Source: a bacterium (lineage in GTDB: Bacteria > Patescibacteriota > Gracilibacteria > UBA1369 > GCA-2718715). From it: a DNA stretch of 11,581 nt. Made by a program: the position numbers and the translations under genes. The stretch spans positions 1-11,581 of the forward strand of contig JAUHYY010000027.1 of NCBI GenBank assembly GCA_030426295.1, written 5' to 3'. The notes under the pieces were generated by a model that worked only from the letters and a program-made list of their open reading frames with translations, was not told where the DNA came from and ran no database searches. Positions 5,365 through 11,581 of this stretch are shown here, piece by piece (the stretch's first letter is position 1; every line of letters starts with the position of its first letter).

Positions 5365-7115
5365 AAACAACAACAAAATTCACATTAAAATACTACTTTG
5401 AAAAAGCGAAAAAATACAAAAAAGTCGCGATTCTTATGCATTTCTCAATTTTCATTGGTGTTGTTGCTGGTTTAATTTGGCCAATAATCTTTAGCAGGTT
5501 TATAGACATTGCTACCAACGCAGAAGACAAAACCCTAGCAATTAACTCTTTAATTCAATTTGTATGGATTCTTTTAGTTATCGAAGTAGTTAATGTAGGT
5601 GGTCGTAGAATTGGTGGATACATGAACGACTACTTTCAGCCAAAAGTAATGAAAGACATCTATGACGATTGCTTCAGATACATGCAACTGCACTCATATA
5701 ACTTCTTCTCAGACAATTTCACAGGTTCGCTCGTAAAGAAATTCAACAAAATGACTCGAGCATTCGAAACAATCGCAGACAAAATTACTTGGGAAATCCT
5801 ACATCTGGTTACTCGAACAATAGCAATCATAGGTGTATTTACTTACATTGAGCCAATACTCGGTCTATCCATCTTTATTTGGACCGCACTCTTCTTAGGC
5901 CTTAACTACAAAGTTGCAATCTACAAAATGAAATTCGACGTAGAAGAAAGTAACGCCGGAACAATTATTACAGGTCGATTAGCTGATGCAATAACTAACG
6001 CAACAAACGTAAAATTATTTGCTCGATTAAAAGACGAAGTTAAATGGTTCAAAAAAGTAACAACAGATTGGCAGAAGAAAACTCGCAGATCATGGGTAAT
6101 TTCATCTCACATCGAACTAGGACAAGCAGTATTGATGGTTACAATTGAGATAATAGTTCTCTACATCTCAATTAAATTATGGGAAAACGACATCATTTCT
6201 ATCGGGGACTTTGTACTAATAATGATTTACATGTTCGAACTTTTCCATCAACTATGGGACTTCGGTCGAATGATTAGAGACATATTCAGAAACCTAGCTG
6301 ACGCCGAAGAAATGACAGAAATTCTAATGCAAGAACACGAAGTAAAAGATCACACTAAAAAGAAAATCAAAATCCACTCCGGAAAAATTGAATTCCAAAA
6401 AGTTGATTTCGCTTATCAAAACGATGAAACAGTAATTAAAGATTTAGATCTAACTATAAAAGCCAGCGAAAAAATCGCACTTATAGGACCATCAGGTGGT
6501 GGGAAATCCACAATAATCAAACTTCTACTAAGAATGTTCGATGTTACAAATGGCGAAATCCTAATTGATGGACAAAACATAGCTAAGTTCACTCAAGATA
6601 GTCTACACGAACAAGTAACATTAGTACCTCAAGACCCAATACTGTTCCATAGAACTCTAATGGAAAACATACGATATGGCCGTGCAGATGCAACCGACAA
6701 AGAAGTAATTGCTGCAGCAAAAATGGCACATTGTCACGAGTTCATTCAAAACTTTCAAGATAGATACAACACATACGTTGGTGAACGTGGAGTAAAACTA
6801 TCTGGGGGTCAACGTCAAAGAGTGGCAATCGCTAGAGCAATACTCTCAAACGCAAAAATCCTAATTCTAGATGAAGCCACTTCAAGCCTAGACTCAGAAT
6901 CAGAAACATTGATTCAAGATGCACTAGAAAATCTAATCAAAAATAAAACTGCAATCATCATTGCACACAGGCTATCTACAATAATGAAAACTGATCGAAT
7001 TCTAGTACTCAAAGATGGCCAAATCATAGAGCAAGGAACTCACGCAGACCTAGTCGACAAAACAAATAGCTTATACAAAAAGCTATGGGACCTACAAGTT
7101 GGAGGATATCTATAA
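5361..7115 (+). CDS. ABCB-type ABC exporter, fused membrane and ATPase domains (half-transporter)
   Basis: A 584-residue half-transporter that would act as a dimer in the cytoplasmic membrane, exporting lipids, drugs or peptides with ATP. The membrane domain (about 20-300) has likely helices near 23-44, 61-80, 146-163, 166-183, 255-273 and 281-300. The nucleotide-binding domain is complete: Walker A GPSGGGKST (376-384), Q-loop VPQDP (Q424), signature LSGGQRQR (480-487), Walker B ILILDE (500-505, with E505) and H-loop AHRLST (H536). The start at 5361 is preferred over ATG 5328 because it gives the ATGA overlap with the InsA-like gene; starting at 5328 would add 11 residues inside that gene. 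The substrate cannot be read from the sequence. The stop lies one base from the stop of the convergent lipoprotein gene. Confidence 0.93.
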   Translation: MKTTTKFTLKYYFEKAKKYKKVAILMHFSIFIGVVAGLIWPIIFSRFIDIATNAEDKTLAINSLIQFVWILLVIEVVNVGGRRIGGYMNDYFQPKVMKDIYDDCFRYMQLHSYNFFSDNFTGSLVKKFNKMTRAFETIADKITWEILHLVTRTIAIIGVFTYIEPILGLSIFIWTALFLGLNYKVAIYKMKFDVEESNAGTIITGRLADAITNATNVKLFARLKDEVKWFKKVTTDWQKKTRRSWVISSHIELGQAVLMVTIEIIVLYISIKLWENDIISIGDFVLIMIYMFELFHQLWDFGRMIRDIFRNLADAEEMTEILMQEHEVKDHTKKKIKIHSGKIEFQKVDFAYQNDETVIKDLDLTIKASEKIALIGPSGGGKSTIIKLLLRMFDVTNGEILIDGQNIAKFTQDSLHEQVTLVPQDPILFHRTLMENIRYGRADATDKEVIAAAKMAHCHEFIQNFQDRYNTYVGERGVKLSGGQRQRVAIARAILSNAKILILDEATSSLDSESETLIQDALENLIKNKTAIIIAHRLSTIMKTDRILVLKDGQIIEQGTHADLVDKTNSLYKKLWDLQVGGYL

Positions 7116-7116
7116 T

Positions 7117-8469
7117 CTATTTAGGGAAGCCAGGGAAACTCCAGCTTGTGTCTTCAACTGGAACCCATGGCGTACAGTGTTCACCTTCGACAGCAAAGCT
7201 AGAACTATGGCTATAGGCATTAATTCTATCTACACAAAGCCTATATTCTTGTCCTTCTTGTTTCGATCCTGGCTCAAAAGCAAGATAGTATTGTGATATT
7301 CCCGACCCAGGCATATGAACAGAATATGGGAAAAGCTCATTATCTTCATCTAATCTAAATACACCTTCTTCGTTAAGATATCCATTCACAAAACCATTGG
7401 TGTACACACCTTCTACATAGTCAGTAATATTCAAAGGATGATCAACTACTCTACCTTCAACATGACCTTCTATATAATAAATACCAATCATATCTCCAAA
7501 TACCTCATAACTATAGTTACCAACCAAATTACCAACAGCTCCATCACTTGAAAGAGGGATTCTACTAATCGCTGACGGATCAAATCCTTGCATTTCAATC
7601 ATCCCACCACCATCAATCCATCGAGGAAAAGTAGCAATAACGGCATCTTCAGTATCAAGCGCATCACAAAACGAAGATCCATCTCTATCTACAAATGAAA
7701 CTTCTTCGTTTTCAATAACAAAACTAACATGCGAATCACTCAAACCAGCTTCGGCACCATAATTAAGTGACATCAAAACGGTTAATTCATTCAAACCCCT
7801 TACCATCGAAATATCTTCACAACTAACTAGACCTGTTGAGTAATCAACACCATCCTCAAAATCATGTCTACCTTCAGCATCATACACAGGAGGCATACAT
7901 ACAGTTACTGCACCAGTGACTTCATTTTGGATTGAAACTGTCATAGCATCGGTAAAAGATGTCATTCTTAAAATAGTATTTGCTCTTGGGAAAGGAGCTC
8001 CAAGTTGCACACTTAAATCAATATCTAAAGTACCTTCTCTATCAGTGTTAGTATCAATATGTAGCATCTCAACATTATCAGCAACTCTGTGAATTCCATC
8101 AGCTCCCACCCCAACATATCGAACCGTACAAATTGATTCAGGTTCTCCTGCATCAATTTCTACATCGCCTGCATCAATTTCTACATCTTGGCCTGTATCT
8201 ACATCGCCTGCATCAATTTCTACATCTTGGCCTGTATCTACATCGCCTGCATCTAAATCATCGATGCTTAATGTGTCTTCTTCACCAGAACCTAATTCAT
8301 CAAAGTATACTCTTTGCTCATTGCATGCAGCAGCAACTAATCCAATAGCCATACCTGCTACGGCCATCCTAATAATAGAAGTTCGTCCATCTACAACTTC
8401 AACTGATAAATCTCCCCCCTGAGAAGGACTATCCACTAACAACGATTCTTGATCACGGAATATTTCCAT
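7117..8469 (-). CDS. Secreted, probably lipid-anchored protein with an acidic tandem repeat
   Basis: I do not recognise a named family in this 450-residue protein. A hydrophobic stretch MAVAGMAIGLVAAAC (35-49) ends in a lipobox-like AAAC, so C49 may be lipidated after export. R30 and R34 supply the positive charge before it. An unusual, acidic 34-residue extension precedes this signal; M35 (ATG at 8367) is the only other in-frame start seen. Residues 67-108 are an Asp-rich linker built on a 13-residue repeat DAGDVDTGQDVEI. The mature part (110-450) is acidic and beta-rich in appearance. It contains six cysteines (114, 191, 217, 268, 412, 432) that could form disulfides outside the cell. The DAGDVDTG style resembles surface lipoproteins of myxobacteria and other predators, but this is composition, not homology. 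The gene follows the receiver-domain gene after 50 bases. Confidence 0.8.
   Translation of the reverse strand: MEIFRDQESLLVDSPSQGGDLSVEVVDGRTSIIRMAVAGMAIGLVAAACNEQRVYFDELGSGEEDTLSIDDLDAGDVDTGQDVEIDAGDVDTGQDVEIDAGDVEIDAGEPESICTVRYVGVGADGIHRVADNVEMLHIDTNTDREGTLDIDLSVQLGAPFPRANTILRMTSFTDAMTVSIQNEVTGAVTVCMPPVYDAEGRHDFEDGVDYSTGLVSCEDISMVRGLNELTVLMSLNYGAEAGLSDSHVSFVIENEEVSFVDRDGSSFCDALDTEDAVIATFPRWIDGGGMIEMQGFDPSAISRIPLSSDGAVGNLVGNYSYEVFGDMIGIYYIEGHVEGRVVDHPLNITDYVEGVYTNGFVNGYLNEEGVFRLDEDNELFPYSVHMPGSGISQYYLAFEPGSKQEGQEYRLCVDRINAYSHSSSFAVEGEHCTPWVPVEDTSWSFPGFPK
8150..8248. repeat. In-frame 39-bp tandem repeat encoding the acidic linker
   Basis: Two identical adjacent 39-bp copies (8171-8209 and 8210-8248) are preceded by a 21-bp copy (8150-8170) that lacks 18 internal bases of the unit. 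A further partial start of the unit follows at 8249. All lengths are multiples of three, so gain or loss of copies keeps the reading frame of the lipoprotein and only changes the length of its Asp-rich linker. The perfect identity suggests recent duplication. Confidence 0.9.
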
Positions 8470-8489
8470 ATTCTTTACTTAAACCAACA

Positions 8490-8518
8490 CTCATATGTAT
8501 ACAGCAAGTAAAGTTCAA
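8490..8518 (-). promoter_or_regulatory. Weak candidate promoter for the lipoprotein gene
   Basis: On the minus strand, TTGAAC (8518-8513) and TATGAG (8495-8490) are 17 bases apart. Each matches the consensus at four of six positions. The predicted transcript start is about 13 bases before the ATG at 8469, in line with the short leaders of the neighbouring genes. Transcription from the receiver gene upstream is an alternative. Confidence 0.3.
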
Positions 8519-8519
8519 G

Positions 8520-8846
8520 TCAAGAAAAAGAACTAAAAAATCTACTCAAATCAGGTTCATACAACTTATCAAAAACTTTAAAGCCACAATCAATAATATG
8601 GTCAGGGGCTGAAGTATTAATATAAATCTCACTAATACCCAGCTCTTTAGCCTTTTCAGCAACTTCAACTCCCTTATGGTGTGGCATGTAATTGTCAGTG
8701 AAAACTACATCAAAATCATACTCATTAAGTAAATCCATAGCTTGTTGACCATCTTCAGCAACAAAAACTTCAAAATCGAACTTAGCCAGTATTTCAAGTA
8801 CATAATCTCTATAGCTCGGTTTGTCTTCTGCAAATAATAGTTTCAT
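8520..8846 (-). CDS. Stand-alone response-regulator receiver (REC) domain protein
   Basis: This 108-residue protein is a receiver domain with no output domain, comparable in length to CheY/Spo0F-type proteins. The acidic pocket is present (E7-D8 in LLFAEDKP), as are the phosphoacceptor D51 (VVFTDNYMP), the switch Thr/Ser (T78-S79 in YINTSA) and the conserved lysine K94 (VFDKLYEP). It should therefore be phosphorylated by a histidine kinase, none of which is encoded in the window. The start at 8846 is chosen because a good promoter ends six bases before it. ATG at 8861 would add MCNES but overlaps that promoter. It lies 50 bases upstream of the lipoprotein gene on the same strand, and is divergent from the Mur fusion gene. 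Confidence 0.88.
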   Translation of the reverse strand: MKLLFAEDKPSYRDYVLEILAKFDFEVFVAEDGQQAMDLLNEYDFDVVFTDNYMPHHKGVEVAEKAKELGISEIYINTSAPDHIIDCGFKVFDKLYEPDLSRFFSSFS

Positions 8847-8852
8847 AGATTC

Positions 8853-8881
8853 ATTACACACTCATATTGCAGTAATTTCAA
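8853..8881 (-). promoter_or_regulatory. Promoter of the receiver gene, predicting a leaderless mRNA
   Basis: On the minus strand, TTGAAA (8881-8876) and TGTAAT (8858-8853) are 17 bases apart. Each matches the consensus at five of six positions. The -10 ends six bases before the ATG at 8846, so transcription should begin at or next to the first base of the start codon. Confidence 0.6.
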
Positions 8882-8917
8882 TAGTAATCTAGACTTAATG
8901 GCGTTAAATAAACAAAA

Positions 8918-11380
8918 ATGGCCATTCAAGCAACAAACTTTGAGTACTTAGATTATTCCTTTAATACAGAGGATAAAAAGGCCACATTCAACTTTCGAAT
9001 CAACTTCAAAGAAAAAGAATCGCTCGATTTCACAGAAACAATCGAGTTTTTCGAGGAGTTCACAGATTACTCAGAAGAATACTTAAGAAACGTACTCGAC
9101 AACTTACATATTGCTCTTGGTTTAAGCTATTACAAGCTTTATGTTCCATCAGAAATTGTCTTATCAAAAGCTATATCAAAAGGACAAGCAGACTTCTGGA
9201 ATACAGTTTTCTTAAAAGGATTGGGTGAATTTTTATTCAGAAACAACCTGCATCCAGACAAAATTGCTAAGTTCCCTTTCGAAGAAAAAGAAACAAAAAC
9301 AACTAATATAAATCAAAAAGATAGATCTTTAGTTGGAATTGGTGGCGGAAAAGATTCAATTGTTACAGGCGAGATATTCAAAGAGCATGGTCATGATTTT
9401 GACGGATTCATAATCGAAACAGAAAGGTCATACCCTATCGCTGAAAACGTACTTGAAGTAATGAAAGTAAACGGAATTAAAGTACACCGAAAACTAGATT
9501 CAAAAATTTTTGAAGAACACCCAGAAAGCTATAACGGACACATACCAATCTCAGCAATCTTTGCATTCATTGGTATAGCAACTTGCTGCTTATACGATTA
9601 CTCATACTTTGTAGTATCAAATGAATACTCTAGTAACTTTGGGAACCACGAACACGAAGGTCTAACTATCAACCATCAATGGAGCAAATCTCAAGAATTC
9701 GAAGAAATGTTCCAACAGTACACAAACACTTTTATCGGAACAGGTATTACCTACTTCTCATCAATCAGACCTTTTTACGAAATTCGAATAGTCGAAATGT
9801 TTACTAAGTATCCTCAGTACTTCGAAACTTTCTCAAGCTGTAACAATGCATACAAAGTTAACAAAGAAAGATCAAACAAACTATGGTGTAACAACTGTGC
9901 AAAATGCGTATTTTTATACACATTACTTTCAGCCTATTTAGAACCAAAAGACCTAGAAGAGATATTCCAAGAAAACCTATTTGATAGAGAAGACTTACTA
10001 CAAAACTTCAAAGATATTCTCGGACTTGGAAACATGAAACCTTTCGATTGTGTTGGAACTTTCTCAGAATGCCAGACAGCACTTAAATTTGCAGAAACAA
10101 AATTCAAAGATTCATTCATCATTCGTGAGCTTGCAGACCAATGCTCAATTGACGAACAAGTTTTTAGAACATGCCGAACACATACTATCCCTACTCCATT
10201 CTGTTTAACCGGAATGAAAACCGCATACATTCTTGGATACGGTAAAGAAGGTAAAGAAACAGAAAAATTCCTACAAAATCATTTCCCTAATATCCAAATC
10301 AAAATTGGTGACAAATCACTAGACGACAACTACCTAGTAAATCAAATAAACTATGACTTTGCTTTCAAAACACCTGGAATACACAAGTCTAAAGTAACAA
10401 TTCCATACACAACAGCCACTAACCTATTTCTATCAAAATACAATAAACAGATGATAGGAATCACAGGCTCAAAAGGTAAAAGTACTACGACTTCACTGAT
10501 CTACAGCATACTAAAAGAAGCAGGTAAAAAAGTTCGAATACTCGGAAACATCGGAACCCCAATGCTTAGCGAATATGACCTGATAAAACCAGATGAACTA
10601 ATAATCACAGAACTTTCAAGTTACCAACTAGATGATGCTAAGTACTCACCTCATATCGCAGTATTAACTAATCTTTTCCCAGAGCATTTAGACTTTCATG
10701 GCGACAAAGAAACTTACTACGAAGCTAAAAGAAAAATAGTTAGATACCAAAATGAATCAGACTACTTTGTATCTGCAAACAATGAATGGAACCCAAGATC
10801 AACACATATTGATTATTCAAAATCAGCAAAATATGAATCAAACCTTCTTGGCGAACACAACGAAAGAAACATTCAAGCCGCTGTAGCAGTTGCAGAATTG
10901 CTAAACGTTGATGAAAAAACAATTCAAAAAGGAATAAGAGAGTTCAAAGGCTTACCACACAGACTTGAACTAATTGGAGAATTCAAAGGAATAAAATTTT
11001 ATGATGATGCTATATCAACTACTCCAGAATCAACAATAGAAGCAATTAAATCGCTGCCAAACACTGAAACAATTCTGCTTGGAGGCCAAGACCGAGGCTA
11101 CGACTTCAGCTCACTAGAAGAAGAAATACACGACAGCAACATTAAAAACATTGTACTGTTCCCAGACAGTGGTGACAGAATTATACAAGACACAAAAAAA
11201 CTAAATATTCTCAAAACAGACTCAATGCAAGAAGCTGTCCAATTTGCATACGAAAACACAACTCACGGAAATATATGCCTACTTTCGTGTGCATCACCAA
11301 GCTATAGCCTTTGGAAAAACTACGAAGAAAAAGGTGATGAGTTTAAAAACTTAGTTATCAAGTTCAACAACAGCAATTGA
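8918..11380 (+). CDS. murL-murD: MurL-MurD fusion: UDP-MurNAc-L-Ala-L-Glu epimerase joined to a glutamate ligase
   Basis: This 820-residue cytoplasmic protein combines two peptidoglycan-precursor enzymes. Residues 1 to about 420 match MurL, which epimerises the terminal L-Glu of UDP-MurNAc-L-Ala-L-Glu to D-Glu. Visible are the nucleotide-loop-like GIGGGKDS (140-147), NGHIPISA (206-213), VSNEYSSNFGNHEHEG (233-248), NHQWSKSQEFE (252-262), SSIRPFYE (281-288), FSSCN (305-309) and the cysteine pair cluster WCNNCAKC (323-330). Residues 433-820 are a Mur ligase: the N-terminal ILGYGKEGKET, P-loop GITGSKGKST (514-523), ELSSYQL (565-571), NLFPEHLDFHG (585-595), carbamylation-type lysine YEAK (K604), HNERN (647-651), LPHRLELIGE and DDAISTTPEST (696-706), and LLGGQDRG. 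The ligase part is about 388 residues, shorter than E. coli MurD (438). An internal ATG at 10214 could yield it alone. Known MurL acts with a MurD2 that adds L-Glu; here both activities would be on one chain. No Shine-Dalgarno sequence or convincing promoter was found. Confidence 0.9.
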   Translation: MAIQATNFEYLDYSFNTEDKKATFNFRINFKEKESLDFTETIEFFEEFTDYSEEYLRNVLDNLHIALGLSYYKLYVPSEIVLSKAISKGQADFWNTVFLKGLGEFLFRNNLHPDKIAKFPFEEKETKTTNINQKDRSLVGIGGGKDSIVTGEIFKEHGHDFDGFIIETERSYPIAENVLEVMKVNGIKVHRKLDSKIFEEHPESYNGHIPISAIFAFIGIATCCLYDYSYFVVSNEYSSNFGNHEHEGLTINHQWSKSQEFEEMFQQYTNTFIGTGITYFSSIRPFYEIRIVEMFTKYPQYFETFSSCNNAYKVNKERSNKLWCNNCAKCVFLYTLLSAYLEPKDLEEIFQENLFDREDLLQNFKDILGLGNMKPFDCVGTFSECQTALKFAETKFKDSFIIRELADQCSIDEQVFRTCRTHTIPTPFCLTGMKTAYILGYGKEGKETEKFLQNHFPNIQIKIGDKSLDDNYLVNQINYDFAFKTPGIHKSKVTIPYTTATNLFLSKYNKQMIGITGSKGKSTTTSLIYSILKEAGKKVRILGNIGTPMLSEYDLIKPDELIITELSSYQLDDAKYSPHIAVLTNLFPEHLDFHGDKETYYEAKRKIVRYQNESDYFVSANNEWNPRSTHIDYSKSAKYESNLLGEHNERNIQAAVAVAELLNVDEKTIQKGIREFKGLPHRLELIGEFKGIKFYDDAISTTPESTIEAIKSLPNTETILLGGQDRGYDFSSLEEEIHDSNIKNIVLFPDSGDRIIQDTKKLNILKTDSMQEAVQFAYENTTHGNICLLSCASPSYSLWKNYEEKGDEFKNLVIKFNNSN

Positions 11381-11581
11381 ATCTAAGTAATCACCAATAA
11401 TTTTTACAGTTCTTGAATTTGTTCGACCATACCTCAATTGTTGATCATACAGCCCAATAAGTATTTCATTCGGATCAACAGTATAAACATCCTCACCAGC
11501 TCTTTCTTTTCGAGCTCTTTCATCAACAAAATATGACAATGCATCACCAATCAAAGTTCCCAAGCTGCCACCTCTATATTT
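11351..11581 (-). CDS. Unrecognised protein, C-terminal part
   Basis: The frame is open from the right edge to a TAA at 11351-11353, giving 76 residues. A TTG at 11563 could be a start, but the frame stays open upstream of it (KYRGGS before LGTLIGDALS), so the gene most likely begins outside the window. The fragment contains GGSLGTLIGDALSYFVDERA and then a charged stretch with YDQQLRYGRTNSRTVKIIGDYLDSI. No family is recognised. Its last 30 bases overlap the 3' end of the Mur fusion gene on the other strand. Confidence 0.6.
   Translation of the reverse strand, partial: KYRGGSLGTLIGDALSYFVDERARKERAGEDVYTVDPNEILIGLYDQQLRYGRTNSRTVKIIGDYLDSIAVVELDN

Noticed and set aside
8150..8248. Short direct repeats considered as a CRISPR array.
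   Set aside because: The copies abut without unique spacers and lie in frame within a coding region, so this is a coding tandem repeat.
8133..8348. 71-codon plus-strand frame rich in His and Leu opposite the lipoprotein gene.
   Set aside because: It is the antisense shadow of the Asp-rich tandem repeat; its repetitiveness comes from the 39-bp units.
8859..8917. Promoter for the Mur fusion gene, such as TTGCAG then TAGACT 17 bases later.
   Set aside because: Both boxes are poor matches and overlap the better minus-strand promoter; it is not strong enough to annotate.

Overview
The window is AT-rich bacterial DNA with very tight gene packing. There are short or absent 5' untranslated regions, almost no Shine-Dalgarno sequences, stop-to-start overlaps inside operons, and convergent genes whose stop codons touch or overlap. 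TGA is used as a stop (trmD, the YggU gene, the InsA-like gene, the receiver gene, the Mur fusion), so lineages that recode TGA as glycine are excluded. A small-genome lineage of the Candidate Phyla Radiation (Patescibacteria) type fits the compactness, the TrmB-type regulator and the unusual peptidoglycan enzyme. This placement is an inference from style, not from a marker gene.

Layout. 1-1231 (+): an RNA-modification cluster, with the 3' end of trmD, a YggU/DUF167 protein and rsmA, joined by overlapping stop and start codons. 1228-2319 (-): an unrecognised 363-residue protein with one clear membrane segment, divergent from a TrmB-family regulator (2450-3199, +) across a 130-bp region with recognisable promoters for both. 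3196-4777 (-): pyrE then pyrF, the last two steps of UMP synthesis. 4778-5058: a regulatory region with a sigma70-type promoter, a 22-codon leader ORF, a possible antiterminator and an intrinsic terminator. It leads into a 101-residue InsA-like zinc-finger/HTH protein (5059-5364, +) that is translationally coupled to an ABCB-type exporter (5361-7115, +). 7117-8846 (-): a lone receiver-domain protein followed by a secreted, probably lipid-anchored protein with an acidic tandem repeat. 8918-11380 (+): an 820-residue protein joining MurL (UDP-MurNAc-L-Ala-L-Glu epimerase) to MurD (glutamate ligase). 11351-11581 (-): the 3' end of an unrecognised gene.

How they work together. TrmD, YggU and RsmA belong to translation housekeeping, and PyrE/PyrF to pyrimidine synthesis. 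The Mur fusion would add L-glutamate to UDP-MurNAc-L-Ala and then epimerise it, giving a D-Glu-containing precursor without a free D-glutamate pool. The most system-like part is the leader, InsA-like and exporter unit. The leader can be drawn as a translation-sensing attenuator: a ribosome finishing the leader peptide would cover the antiterminator strand and allow termination, while one stalled early would permit read-through into a transposase-derived DNA-binding protein and an exporter. This model rests on sequence complementarity only.
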